64,000 bases of DNA, taken from assembly GCA_965240325.2 (NCBI GenBank), contig OZ251225.1, positions 930,001 to 994,000 on the forward strand, read 5' to 3'. Numbering within the stretch: position 1 is the stretch's first letter; each line of letters opens with the position of its first letter. The position numbers were made by a program, and so were the translations under genes. The stretch comes from Rebecca billardiae RCC1528 (Eukaryota; Haptophyta). Shown one piece after another: positions 44,052 through 54,116 of this stretch. Below the pieces are notes generated by a model that ran no database searches, was not told the DNA's origin, and saw only the letters and a program-made list of their open reading frames with translations.

Positions 44052-46559
44052 TCACGGCTGGCTGCCGGGGCTCCGCGTGAGAGCGCACTCGCTCACGTTG
44101 AGCACAGCCGTGAGCATGGACGCCGATGTGCCGTCGGCATCAGGCGCGGCTGGCGACGCGCGCGCGCGCGGCGGCATCTCGGCGAGCAGGTGGCCGGCGA
44201 ACGTGCGCACGCGCCACGCGTCGCCCGCGCTGCCCTCGAACGTGAGCGCCTGCGCGGCCATCACCGCCTGCAACTCGTGCTCTGCGCCGCGCGCGTCGAG
44301 GTGGAACAGGAGGGCTGGGTATGGCGCGCGGTTCTGCACGGTCAGGGCGAGCGGCCGCGTGTCGAGAGCGTTCGGCCGGAGGTGTGCGGAGGGCTGCGGG
44401 CACGGCGACGGGCGGGGCGCGTCAGGCCCACCCTCCGCCTTGCCCACCGCGCACGCGGGCTGCAGCGCCGGAGGGCAGCAGCTGCTGTCGCGCGCGCAGT
44501 CGCCCCCACACGAGCATGAGGAGCCATCAGTGAAGTGCAGGCTCACCACTCGCCGCCCCTTCGGCCGCGCGACGCGTGGCTGCTCGGCGGCGATGAGGGC
44601 GGGCACGGGGGGCAGCTGCAGCCGTTGCGCGAGGGCCGTGCGCCCGCCGATGCGCAGCTCGCCCAGCAGCTGCACGGCCGCCGCGCCGCCTGTGCCACTC
44701 ACTAAGCCACCGCCGCCCTCGCCGCCCTCGCCCGCTCCGCTCCCGCCGTCCACCGCGCCGCCCGCCGCGCCCGCGCCCTCGTCCGAGGCTGATGCCTGCC
44801 CGTCGGTGGTGCCGGCTGGGTCAGCGTCGGCCGATGATGGCGAGGTCTCGCCCGGCGGCGGCGGCGCCGGACCGGCCGCATCAGCAGCCGCGCCCTCCGC
44901 CGCGCACGTCTCCGCCTCGGCGTGGATGAGACGCGCGTGCGCCGCGAGCACTGTTGTGCGCAGGTGCGCGGCCGCGCCGGTCGTGGCCGTCGGCACGGGG
45001 CCGATGAAGGCGGGCCGGGTCGGCGCGCGCATCGCGGCCTCGACGGCGGCCGTCAGGTTGGCCGCGCACTGCGCGCTCGGCTTGCCGCGCCGCTCCAAGC
45101 ACCCCTCCTCCACGCCCGCCACCGAGAGGTGCGCGCGCAGGTGATGGTTGAGCACGCTCGGCCTCACGTCGTCGGGCGCGTGTGCGACAATCGTCGGCAG
45201 GAGCGCCTCGTCGGCGTGCGGCCGGTGCGCGAGCGCGCGGACGATCTCGTCGATGCGGCCGGAGCCGTCCGGGCGGTCGTCGAGCGGGGCGCTGCCGATG
45301 CCGAAGGCGCGCGCGATGTGCGCGCTCAGCTCGTGCGAGAGCACAACCCCGGCCGCTCGGCTGGTGGGCGACGGCTGCGCAGCGCGCCGCACGGCCGAGC
45401 AGCCGCCCTCCGCCTCCGCTGCGGCGGGCGCGGGCATGTCCGCCCAGAGCACGGGCTGCGTGTGCGGCGGTAGCAGCAGCATGGCCTGCTCGGCCGAGAG
45501 GTGCTCGCCGGTGCCCGAGCGCTGCGCACGCCCTGCGCCAGGCGGAGGCGCACAGCCGCAACCACGCGCGCGCGCCGCGCGCAGTGGACGCACACGCGCA
45601 GAGGGATCGCACGGGGGTGTCAGCTCGGCGCGCGCAGAAGAGGCGCGCAGGCGGACGTGTTGAGGGTACGCACCGTGGTGGGCTGCGTGCGCTGCAGTCG
45701 CAGCAGAGCCGTCGGGCAAGAACCCCAGCTCAACCACGCCGCCGCCGCCGCCGCCGCCGCCATCGTCCGCACCATCGGCGACGCCGGCCCCGCCGCCCGC
45801 CTCGGCCACGGCCGCGCCGATGCCGACGAGAGTGCCCTCGCCCTCGCAGCCGATGGCGAGGTCGTACGCGTCGAGTGCGCTCGGGGCGGACAGCTCGGTG
45901 CACGCACGCGGATACCGCGCCGCCACTCGCCGCGCGCTCAGCGGCACGAACGAGAACCCCTTCATCTCGCGCAGCAGCGCGCGCACGGACGCGCCGGGCG
46001 CCGCCACCAGCTCAGCTTCGTGCAGCGCGACAAACGCGTCGAAGGCGAGCTCGCGCTGGACGGCGGCGCAGAGGGCGTCGAGCAGCGGCGCGACGGCGGA
46101 GAAGGTGGAAGGCTGCACGCGGTGGTGCGTGCGCATCACGTGCACGTTCGGCGCGCCCGCCAGCACCGTGCTCGCGCGCAGCTCGGCGCGCATCGCGTGG
46201 TCTGCGCGCGGGTCTGTGTGCAGGAGGAATGCGTCATGTGGCGCGTGCAGGAGCTCGAGATTGGTGCGGGCGAGCGGGGCGGCACCAGGCGATACGAGCG
46301 ATATGAACCAGACCACGACCACGCCCTCAGTGTCGTCTCCACGCCCCGAGACATTCAGCTCTGCCAGCGAGTCGTTTGCCGGCGCAAACGGGTGAGCATG
46401 CGCGTCGAGTGCGCGCTGCAGAGCAGCGGCGCAGCTGGCGGGGACGTGACCGTCCGCGCCGGCGGAGGGGCCTGATCCCGGTCGGCGTGCCCAGCCCGCG
46501 CCGGCGTTCTGGGGGCGGAAGAGCAGAGCGAGCAGCAGCCACGGCTCGGTGCGCAGCAT
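44052..46559 (-). CDS. GT14-like glycosyltransferase with C-terminal VHL-beta domain
   Basis: Secretory-pathway protein, 835 aa as one frame. The start MLRTEPWLLLALLF is a signal peptide or anchor. Residues ~75-190 resemble the core-2/I-branching beta-1,6-GlcNAc transferase family: VVVVWFISLV, HAPHDAFLLHTDPRAD, NVHVMRTHHRVQPSTFS and LAFDAFVALHEAELVAAPG. The middle is Ala/Gly-rich with variable inserts. At the C-terminus (~735-810), LTVQNRAPYPALLFHLDARG and WRVRTFAGHLLAEM match the VHL beta-domain (V-x-F-x-N...W/F-L-D-x-x-G...T-F-x-x-H). A Cys-rich segment (SCSCGGDCARDSSCCPP) precedes it. A possible 72-bp in-frame intron (45522-45593, gtgcgt...cgcag) would shorten the linker. Substrate unknown. 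Confidence 0.6.
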   Translation of the reverse strand: MLRTEPWLLLALLFRPQNAGAGWARRPGSGPSAGADGHVPASCAAALQRALDAHAHPFAPANDSLAELNVSGRGDDTEGVVVVWFISLVSPGAAPLARTNLELLHAPHDAFLLHTDPRADHAMRAELRASTVLAGAPNVHVMRTHHRVQPSTFSAVAPLLDALCAAVQRELAFDAFVALHEAELVAAPGASVRALLREMKGFSFVPLSARRVAARYPRACTELSAPSALDAYDLAIGCEGEGTLVGIGAAVAEAGGGAGVADGADDGGGGGGGGVVELGFLPDGSAATAAHAAHHGAYPQHVRLRASSARAELTPPCDPSARVRPLRAARARGCGCAPPPGAGRAQRSGTGEHLSAEQAMLLLPPHTQPVLWADMPAPAAAEAEGGCSAVRRAAQPSPTSRAAGVVLSHELSAHIARAFGIGSAPLDDRPDGSGRIDEIVRALAHRPHADEALLPTIVAHAPDDVRPSVLNHHLRAHLSVAGVEEGCLERRGKPSAQCAANLTAAVEAAMRAPTRPAFIGPVPTATTGAAAHLRTTVLAAHARLIHAEAETCAAEGAAADAAGPAPPPPGETSPSSADADPAGTTDGQASASDEGAGAAGGAVDGGSGAGEGGEGGGGLVSGTGGAAAVQLLGELRIGGRTALAQRLQLPPVPALIAAEQPRVARPKGRRVVSLHFTDGSSCSCGGDCARDSSCCPPALQPACAVGKAEGGPDAPRPSPCPQPSAHLRPNALDTRPLALTVQNRAPYPALLFHLDARGAEHELQAVMAAQALTFEGSAGDAWRVRTFAGHLLAEMPPRARASPAAPDADGTSASMLTAVLNVSECALTRSPGSQP

Positions 46560-46754
46560 GGCCGCGCAGACCGAAACGTGGCGCCACGTCCCGGCTTGAC
46601 AAGACGAAAAAGGGCATCACGGCAGTACGGCCAAGTACGGCACTTCTTCCGCCTGCGCGGTGGACGTGACAAGTCGGCAGCTGGAGGCCCCCCGGCGCCG
46701 GCGCGTCGTCGGCTGGCACGCGTGCTGGTGTCAGCCCAGCGGGAGTCGCGTTCG
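46560..46754. promoter_or_regulatory. Shared divergent region, GT14-VHL/SCI1-like
   Basis: 195 bp between the two divergent start codons. No motif is identified beyond a moderately lower GC content. Confidence 0.45.
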
Positions 46755-47606
46755 ATGGGGAAACGCCGCCGCGATGAGAGCTCTTCGGACAGTAGCAGCA
46801 CGTCGGGTGGCGACAGCGAAGCGCGAGATGACGAACGCCGCGGCAAGCACCGCGATGGGAGCGACAGTGACGGCAGCCGGCGGCGCAAGGAGAAGCACTC
46901 GTCGAAGAAGGACAAGCGCTCGCGCCGGCACGAGAGGGACTCGAAGAAGGAGAAAAGCCGCGGGAAGGAGAAGAAGGCGAAGCGCTCCAAGGACAAGCGG
47001 CACAAGAAGGAGAAGAAGGGGAAGGACAAGCACCAAGGCGGCTCGTCGAGCGGCGCGGGGAACCTGATGGGCTCGTGGGGCAAGTACGGCATCATCAAAG
47101 ACGATCGGCCGGACCTCTCGCGGTACGAGGACGAGTTCCAGGCGTGGATGTCCGACGTGAAGGGGATCGGCGCAGCCGGCCTTCCGCGGTGGGAGCTCGA
47201 AGAGCACTGGAAGACCTTTGTCGAGGACTTCAACACGGGCACGCTGCCGGACAAGAAGTACTACGACCTGAAGAAGTGGATGGTGAAGGAGGCGGAGAGG
47301 CGCAAGGCCACGGGCGAGGACGAGCGCACCACGTTTGACGACGAAGAGGCGCTTCGGCGCGAGCGCGCCGAGGCGGCCAGGCGGCGCGAGCAGGAGGTCT
47401 CTCGCGACACGCTGCTGCGCATGGGCGCGGCCAACACGATCGAGGACATGCGCGCGCAGGAGATGGCGAGGCTGGAGATGCAGCACGCATGGCGCACGGG
47501 GGACAACGCCAAGGCAGAGGAGCTGCTCAAGAAATTTGCGCCGGAGACAAATGACGAGAAGTGGAGGCAGCTCAAAGCAGAAGCACGCGCCCTCGGCAGG
47601 GGTTGA
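46755..47606 (+). CDS. Basic Lys/Arg/Ser-rich nuclear protein, SCI1-like
   Basis: Single exon, 283 aa from ATG 46755. Residues 1-100 are almost wholly Ser/Asp/Arg/Lys (GKRRRDESSSDSSS, KEKHSSKKDKRSRRHERD), typical of nuclear RNA-processing proteins. Residues ~108-175 hold the conserved block WGKYGIIKDDRPDLSRYEDE, then FQAWMSDVKGIG and FVEDFNTGTLPDKKYYDL. This matches the domain of style cell-cycle inhibitor 1 (SCI1)-like proteins and their fungal relatives, by memory. A charged helix follows to the end. The ORF is open upstream, but those residues lack the pattern, and the ATG fits the basic start. Function is not established in algae. Confidence 0.65.
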   Translation: MGKRRRDESSSDSSSTSGGDSEARDDERRGKHRDGSDSDGSRRRKEKHSSKKDKRSRRHERDSKKEKSRGKEKKAKRSKDKRHKKEKKGKDKHQGGSSSGAGNLMGSWGKYGIIKDDRPDLSRYEDEFQAWMSDVKGIGAAGLPRWELEEHWKTFVEDFNTGTLPDKKYYDLKKWMVKEAERRKATGEDERTTFDDEEALRRERAEAARRREQEVSRDTLLRMGAANTIEDMRAQEMARLEMQHAWRTGDNAKAEELLKKFAPETNDEKWRQLKAEARALGRG

Positions 47607-48234
47607 CCACCCTCGCATTCTGAACACCAGCCCGTGCCGACAGTGCACAGGCAGCCCGCGCCGGAAGATTTCAGCACACTTCAGAATCCGACCGTGAGCC
47701 TAGTAATCAGGAGTGACGACTGACGCCTGGCGATCATGATGGCGGCGGGCGGACTATACCGCAATAATAACCGGCCACGAGCGCCGGGGCCGAGTGGCGA
47801 CGAGTCGCTGTCGGCGGTGACACCGTGCGTATGACGTCTTAAATTCTTAAAAGTAAAACGTGATACGCCGTCCGGAAGGCGTCACCCGCCCTAGCCCTAG
47901 GTCTCTCTTCGGAGAGCGTGCGATGAAGGATGGCGCGGCAACCTGCCACCGTGAGCCTTACGCACGTTAAAACAAATAAACTGTAGGTAGGCTAGCGGGC
48001 CTAGGCTCAGAGCCCGGCGGCTAGAGCCCGAGTAGAGGCCTACCCGCTACCGCCTAGGCCCGGGGCCCGCCCGCCCGCCCAGACCCCGGGCCCGGCAGCC
48101 GGGCCGACTTCCGACGCCGCTGACGCCGGCGACGCTGACGGCGCGGCGTCGGCCGCCGTCGTCTCTCTCTCTCTCTCTGTGTGTAGTGTGCGTGTACGCG
48201 TACTCATATTTGCTATATCTATATCTATATTGTC
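47607..48234. other. Intergenic region with CT microsatellite
   Basis: Between convergent genes. A TC/TG microsatellite lies at about 48161-48187. No gene seen. Confidence 0.5.
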
Positions 48235-49221
48235 TCATGGGCGGACCGTGGAGCAGTTGGGATTGCTCACGGCCCACTCCGGAGGGAAGGGCGCGCAGTC
48301 CTTGCCTCGCCGCGGCTTTCGGATCCACCACTTGCGGTCCTGCCACGACGCGTCGATGTACAGCCCCTTCTGAGCGGCGAAGTCGCACGCGCCGCGTACA
48401 ACACTCGGCCACGAGATGCTCCAGTCGTCGCCGAGCAGCACGCCGCCCGGCTTGAGCAGCGGCCACCAGTGCGCGAGGTCCTGCAGCACGTCCTCGTACT
48501 CGTGCGCCGCGTCGATGTGGATCAGGTCGGCCTGCACGCCGCCGAGTCTCGAGAGGACCGCGCTCGCCATCCCACTCGGCGCAGGGAACGGGATAACGTA
48601 CGCCGACGCATTCGCCTTGAGCACATTACTGAGGAACTGGTAGTACACTTGTGGGAAGCCATTCTTTAGCATCAGGTTGCGTGTGGGGTCGGGCTTGCCG
48701 TACGAGCGCTCGCGCGTCCAGAACTCGGGCGCGCCGAGCCACGTGTCCACCGCGACGAGCGCGCCGCCACCCACGTGCTGCGCCATCGCGCGCGTGAGAT
48801 GCAGCGCGGACGAGCCCTTCCACACGCCAATCTCGATCGTCAGCTGTGGCCGCACGCTCGCGACCAACCGCTCGTAAAACTCGTACCCGGGGCCCCACCC
48901 GCTGACATCGGCAGGGATCGCGCGCACGTCGCCGAGTTCGGCGTACGGGTCGTGCTCGTGGAAGATCGAGCGCTTGTTGTGCTGGCACTTGGACCCAAAG
49001 TGGCCAGGCGGGCACGCTGGTTGCGCGACGCCCTGCGGCGCGCTCGGCGCCATGGCCGCGGGCCGGAGCGGCACTGGCCTACACTCCGGCGACGAGGAGT
49101 GGCGGCTCAGGATGTACACACCCGCGCCGGGCCGGAAGAACCAGGCGTAGCACGCGCACAGCGCGAGCATGCCGCCAAGGGCGACGACGCCTTTCCTACT
49201 ACTGCGCGTGCGCATCGCCAT
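48235..49221 (-). CDS. Membrane-anchored class I SAM methyltransferase
   Basis: 328 aa, single exon. Type II anchor at residues ~10-30 (VVALGGMLALCACYAWFF), so the domain lies in the ER/Golgi lumen or outside. A CPPGHFGSKCQ Cys motif resembles an EGF-like stub. The catalytic domain shows motif I TIEIGVWKGSSALHLT, LVAVDTWLG, and LIHIDAAHEYEDVLQDLAHW followed by LLKPGGVLLGDDW. This is the pattern of Methyltransf_24-like enzymes that act on glycans or small molecules. Substrate unknown. The neighbouring minus-strand SGNH-like gene also encodes a secretory protein. Confidence 0.72.
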   Translation of the reverse strand: MAMRTRSSRKGVVALGGMLALCACYAWFFRPGAGVYILSRHSSSPECRPVPLRPAAMAPSAPQGVAQPACPPGHFGSKCQHNKRSIFHEHDPYAELGDVRAIPADVSGWGPGYEFYERLVASVRPQLTIEIGVWKGSSALHLTRAMAQHVGGGALVAVDTWLGAPEFWTRERSYGKPDPTRNLMLKNGFPQVYYQFLSNVLKANASAYVIPFPAPSGMASAVLSRLGGVQADLIHIDAAHEYEDVLQDLAHWWPLLKPGGVLLGDDWSISWPSVVRGACDFAAQKGLYIDASWQDRKWWIRKPRRGKDCAPFPPEWAVSNPNCSTVRP

Positions 49222-49431
49222 TTCGGGCGCGCTTTCAATGTTACCGCGCCGAGTTCCGACTCAGCGGGTGCGCAGCAAGGGCCCTTGTCCGGCCTTCGGC
49301 GGCCGACCCGCTGTTCCGGGCGGCCGGGGGAGGGGCGCGTCCGCCCGGTGAGCGGTTCCGCTTTCAGCTTAGTTAGGCTGCCGGTCGCGCAGGCTGCGCC
49401 GCCTGTAGAGTGTAGACATAGCCTATGACTG

Positions 49432-50868
49432 CTACATGCTGCGCCGCCGGCAACGGCTGCGGCGACGTCGCCCACGACGGTTCTGCGTCTCCAGCCCAGG
49501 GTTGGTATTGAAGTGGAATCCGTTCGCGAAGAGTGTCATGCGACCCGGTGGGCCGACGACGAGGGCGCGCAGGACGAGGCGGTGGCGGTTGGCGGGCGGC
49601 GGCTCATGGCCGTCTCCGTTGCTCACCTCCAGCTCGCACGCGCATCCGTCACTTGCCTCGCGTCCCGAGACCTCAGCGCCACCTACCCGGCGCGGCGGCG
49701 GACTTGCTTTCGCGACGTAGAAATCGGTGATCGTGCTGCGCGTGCGCGTGTTCTTGTGCAGGCCGTCAAAGCTGCAGTTATGTTTAGCGCACTCGGGTCG
49801 CTGGTTCATGCCCCGGAAGACAGTGCTGCACTGGCAGCCCCCGACACAGCTCACGTTCGCGAGGCCCATGAGCGGCCTTGCGGCGTCGTGCGACTTGAGC
49901 ATGCCGAGCGACGCCTGCACCGGGCTTGCGAGGGGCCCGCGCCCGCGTGCGATACACACGCGCGCGCGTGAGCCCGGCTCTGTCGCCTCCCAGCCGACCT
50001 TTGTGGCAGTTCCAGCGCCCAAGCGCGATGCCTCTGGCGACAGCAGGTCGACCCGCTTGAAGCCATCTGCCGCAGTCAGCACGTCCTGAAGCTCGCTGCC
50101 CATGTAGCAGGTGACGGGGGGCGACGAGACTGCGGGCACTCCGCCCGGCTGGTCCGTGCGCGGGGCCACGGGCTGGGGTGACGAGCGCGTGCCCGCGGGC
50201 GGCCAAGTGCCGGCCTTGCGTGGGGGGAGGTTGCGCGGGGGGGAGGCGGGTGACGAGGGTGCGCGGAAGTGCTCCATCACCGCCCTGGCGACGAGCGCGT
50301 GCCCGGGGGCGGCCAAGTGCCGGCCGTGTGACTCGAAGGTGCCCTCTGGCGCGGTGCGCGCGTTGACGACGACGACGGGAACGTCGAGCTCGCGCGCGAG
50401 CTGTAGCATCACGCCATGCGTTCGATTCATCTCCGGCAACGGGTAGGCGTACTGGTGCCGGCCGGACTCATTGCGCGCGCCCTCAAACACGTGCACGGCA
50501 ACGATCCGCAAGTCAGGCGTGGCCACGAGTGATCGAAGGAGGGAAGCGTATGCACCGAGTTGTAGCTTGGTGCCGCCGTCGCCCATGTTGGGCAGGTACT
50601 CGACCGTTGCGAACCGAGCGTCAGCTGTCAGGAATCCCGAGAAGCATGCTGCCGCGAACAGCGGGCCCGTCGCCGGCACGCATCTGTTCACTTGACGCAC
50701 GCTCGGGCCGAGCGCCCTTTGCACGAGGGTGCGGAAATTCGCATCCTTGGTAACGCCGTGGCCACATGTGTTGCTGCCACCGAACGCGACGTACGCTGCA
50801 GTGCCCCCACTTTTGCGAGGAGGTACTGCGTGCAAGATGACCGCCGCCAGCACGAGCGCGACCGCCAT
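49432..50868 (-). CDS. Secreted SGNH-hydrolase-like protein
   Basis: 478 aa from ATG 50868. The signal peptide is MAVALVLAAVILHAVPP. Block I reads VAFGGSNTCGHGV, the GDSL-like G-x-S of SGNH hydrolases with the nucleophile Ser candidate. Residues ~95-200 form the Rossmann-like part (FATVEYLPNMGDGGTKLQ, then VPVVVVNARTAPEG). The usual block V D-x-x-H appears as SHGRHLAAPGHALVARAV, so the final His is kept but the Asp position is His. A Pro-rich linker leads to a Cys-rich C-terminal domain (CVGGCQCSTVFRG, CAKHNCSF) with a very basic end. Esterase or acetyl-transfer activity on glycans is only inferred. Confidence 0.6.
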   Translation of the reverse strand: MAVALVLAAVILHAVPPRKSGGTAAYVAFGGSNTCGHGVTKDANFRTLVQRALGPSVRQVNRCVPATGPLFAAACFSGFLTADARFATVEYLPNMGDGGTKLQLGAYASLLRSLVATPDLRIVAVHVFEGARNESGRHQYAYPLPEMNRTHGVMLQLARELDVPVVVVNARTAPEGTFESHGRHLAAPGHALVARAVMEHFRAPSSPASPPRNLPPRKAGTWPPAGTRSSPQPVAPRTDQPGGVPAVSSPPVTCYMGSELQDVLTAADGFKRVDLLSPEASRLGAGTATKVGWEATEPGSRARVCIARGRGPLASPVQASLGMLKSHDAARPLMGLANVSCVGGCQCSTVFRGMNQRPECAKHNCSFDGLHKNTRTRSTITDFYVAKASPPPRRVGGAEVSGREASDGCACELEVSNGDGHEPPPANRHRLVLRALVVGPPGRMTLFANGFHFNTNPGLETQNRRGRRRRSRCRRRSM

Positions 50869-51131
50869 GCTGCTCGACGACGACCTGGAAATAAAACGCC
50901 GAACGGCCGAAGCGTGAGTCACCCGGACTTCAGACTGCTCGCTGGTGAAGAACAGCTGGTGAGGAACCGGAGACGCAGGAAGGAAAGTAGGGCGCTTGGC
51001 GCGACGACTGCGAGGATTCGCGAGGCGCGAGCAGGCCGGCCGCGGTCGTCGTCGTCATCAGAGCCGGCACGAGGATGCGCGGGGGCCGCGCACAACTCAT
51101 CAACACGCGCAGGTGGTGTGGACCGGCGGCG
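50869..51131. promoter_or_regulatory. Shared divergent region, SGNH-like/GlnRS
   Basis: 263 bp between divergent start codons. Open frames of both genes extend into it by chance without conserved residues. Confidence 0.45.
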
Positions 51132-51341
51132 ATGGCCGTGCTGATGTCCGCTGCATGGCGCCCCTGCGCCGCGTTGCGCTCGTCGGTCGTCCTTCCGTGG
51201 CGAGCAGCGAGTGCGCGGGCCGGTGCCGCGCGGATGCAGATGAACGAGCCGCCAGCATCGACCAATTTTGTCCGCAATATCGTGCTCGACGACCTTGAGA
51301 GCGGGAAGCACTCGCAGCTCGTCACTCGCTTCCCGCCCGAA

Positions 51342-51374
<33 letters not shown>

Positions 51375-52973
51375 TCGATCTGCCTCAACTTTGGGCTTGC
51401 CGCCGAGCTGAATGGCATCACGTACATGCGGCTGGACGACACCAACCCGCTGAAGGAGGACGTTGAGTACGAGGATTCGATCCTCGAGGACGTGAAGTGG
51501 CTTGGGTACGACTGGGCTAACCGGCTCACCCACGCCTCCGACTACTTCGACCGCCTCTACGAGATCGCCGAGCAGATGATCGAGGACGGCCTCGCGTACG
51601 TGGACACAGCGGACCTCGAGATGATCCGCGAGTACAGGGGCAACTACGCAAACCCGGGGCGGCCGACGCCGGACCGCGAGCGCCCGCCCGCCGAGTCGCT
51701 CGAGATGTTCCGCCGCATGCGCGCCGGCGAGTTCAAGGAGGGCGAGTGCGTCCTCCGCGCCAAGATCGACCTTGAGGCGAACAACATGAACATGCGCGAC
51801 CCCGTGCTGTACCGGGTGCGGCACGCGCCGCACCAGCAGACGGGGGACAAGTGGTGCATCTACCCGCTGTACGACTTCGCGCACCCGCTCTCCGACGCGC
51901 TCGAGTCGATCACGCACTCGCTGTGCACGCTCGAGTTCCAGGACCACCGCCCGCTCTACGACTGGGTGCTGCAGGCGCTGCGAGAGCCGCGGCCGTGCAG
52001 CCCGCTGCCACGCCAGATCGAGGTGAGCCGGCTCAACGTGCACTACACCGTGCTGAGCAAGCGCAAGCTGGTGCGGCTGGTGGAGGAGGGCCACGTGCGC
52101 GGCTGGGACGACCCGCGGATGCCCACGCTCGCCGGCCTGCGCCGCCGCGGCTACCCGCCCGCCGCGGTGCGCCTCTTCTGCGAGCGCACGGGCATCTCGA
52201 AGGAGGACAAGAACATCGACCTGGGCGTGCTCGAGGACTGCTGCCGCGAGGCACTCGACGCCGAGGCGGCGCGCGCGATGGCCGTGCTCCGCCCGCTCAA
52301 GGTGACGATCACCAACTGGCCGGAGGGCGAGACCGAGACGCTCGAGGCGCCCGTCCACCCCAAGCAGCCCGAGCGCGGCTCGCGCGAGCTCACCATGTCG
52401 CGCACCGTGTACATCGACCGCGAGGACTTTGCCCTCGAGCCGCCGCCCAAGTTCTTCCGGCTGGCGCCGGGCCGCGAGGTGCGGCTGCGCAACGCGTACG
52501 CGATCAAGTGCGAGGAGGTGCTGTACGGCGAGGACGGCGAGGTGAGCGAGCTTCGCTGCACGTACGACGAGAGCACCAAGCAGGGCGCCGGGCGCAAGAT
52601 CAAGGGCGTGGTCCACTGGGTCTCGGCCGAGGCGGCTGTGAGCCTGACCGTACGCAACTGGGACCGGCTGTTCACGCAGGCAGTGCCGGGCGCGGCGCAC
52701 GAGTCGGGCGACTTCCTCGCAGACCTCAACCCTGAGTCAGCCGTCGAGCTCGAGGGCTGCCTCGGCGAGGCGTCACTGCGCGACGTCGCACCAGGCATGC
52801 AATTCCAATTCGAGCGCCTCGGATATTACGCGGTGGACGCACACGACTCGACGCCCGAGCGGCCTGTGCTCAACCGCGTCGTGACACTGCGGGACACGTG
52901 GGGCAAGATGAACGCGAAGGAGGCGGAGGCGGCAGCCAAGGCCCTGCGCAAGATGGAGAAGGCAGGCGGCTGA
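51132..52973 (+). CDS. Glutaminyl-tRNA synthetase with N-terminal presequence
   Basis: Charges tRNA-Gln with glutamine. Single exon, 613 aa; E. coli GlnRS is about 554. The class I signatures are PPEPNGYLHIGHAKSI (HIGH) and VLSKRKL (KMSKS-type). Also seen: YMRLDDTNPLKEDVEYEDSI, GYDWANRLTHASDYFDRLYE and the anticodon-binding part with VYIDREDF and YAIKCEEV. The first ~35 residues (MAVLMSAAWRPCAALRSSVV, then Arg/Ala/Ser) look like a mitochondrial or plastid presequence. A second in-frame Met pair (MQMNEPPAST) follows at about 35, just before the conserved core. The long N-terminal RNA-binding domain usual in eukaryotic cytosolic GlnRS is absent. Dual targeting by alternative starts is possible. 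Confidence 0.93.
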
Positions 52974-53644
52974 TGATGTTTGGATGATGCGAACTCCGGT
53001 GTGCTGCTGCATGAGCGTCGCGCAAGTGAGATACTGTCATAGCGCGAGTCAGTTCTCACACGGTGGTGATGATCAATATGTAGCTACCGCCCACGGGTGG
53101 GAAATGAATCAAAATGTTTACTGCGTATATATGGCTCGGACTGATGAATGACAGCGCATAATTCATCAGCAATGATCTGATATACAGTATATATAAGTAT
53201 ATATGCTGCTCCGCGCTTGATCCCGTGCCGCATCCGACGACTCGATAGCTATATATGATGTATATATATATAGTCGTTGATTAATAATTGAGTAGTGTAT
53301 TTTATTAAACGTACGGTCCGTGAGACTAGTCTGTTCGCATTCGCGTGCCTTCATCAGAATGCGAATCATCAGATGGCAATTCTCATAAGATGGCAGATGC
53401 AACAGGCTGAGGCTGAGCACTCTGAATGAAGTCTGAGAGCGGAGTGAGAGCCGGCAGCGGCGCCGGCGTAGCCGGTCGGCGTAGCCGGGACTCGCCACTC
53501 GGCGACTCACGGACTCACGGTCACGGACTGCCACCGGACTCCGGAGTCAGTACTCGGAGCTGTAGCGGATCGGTCAGCTAGTTATATGGACAGACCAGAT
53601 GACTACTGATTTTTATTATGGTCTGACACAATTGAAACAAACCG

Positions 53645-53655
53645 AATAATAATAA

Positions 53656-53694
<39 letters not shown>
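53645..53694. repeat. AAT/TA microsatellite
   Basis: Short AAT repeat followed by about 17 TA units. Confidence 0.9.
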
Positions 53695-53696
<2 letters not shown>

Positions 53697-53810
53697 CGTC
53701 GTCGTGTAACTAGCGGCGGTAAGCGGAGTATAACCGTACTGCAGTCTGCATGCGCATGCTGCGCCGTACAGCGGTCGGACAGAATCCCTCAATCCGCGCA
53801 CTCTTCGGAG

Positions 53811-53815
<5 letters not shown>

Positions 53816-53862
<47 letters not shown>
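53816..53862. repeat. (AT)n microsatellite, about 23 units
   Basis: Longest simple repeat in the window, an uninterrupted AT run. Confidence 0.9.
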
Positions 53863-53865
<3 letters not shown>

Positions 53866-54116
53866 AGCCTGAATAAAAATCGTCCCGACGAAATATTATT
53901 AGCGCTGTACGGTTTTGTGCTGGCCCAGTCTCGCCGCGTCGTTGTCAGTCTTGTCAGAGACCGGGCGGCCCGGGAGCTTACTGCCCCCCGCCCGACTGAG
54001 CCCGAGCCTGCGCCGTCTGGCGACTCTGGCGTTTGCGCCAGCAGGCCCGTGTGTCCCCAGCGGATAGGCGCGGGCAGAGTGACTGCTACCAGCAATGCGA
54101 GCTCGAACGCGGGCGC

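Larger units (their letters stand above)
52974..54116. other. AT-rich intergenic region with microsatellites
   Basis: Between convergent genes. GC is low at 53000-53350. Two long TA tracts (53661-53694 and 53816-53862) are listed separately. No gene recognised. Confidence 0.6.

Noticed and set aside
53645-53862. TA tracts as centromere or replication origin
   Set aside because: Short microsatellites of this kind occur at several intergenic sites in the window, so no special role can be argued.
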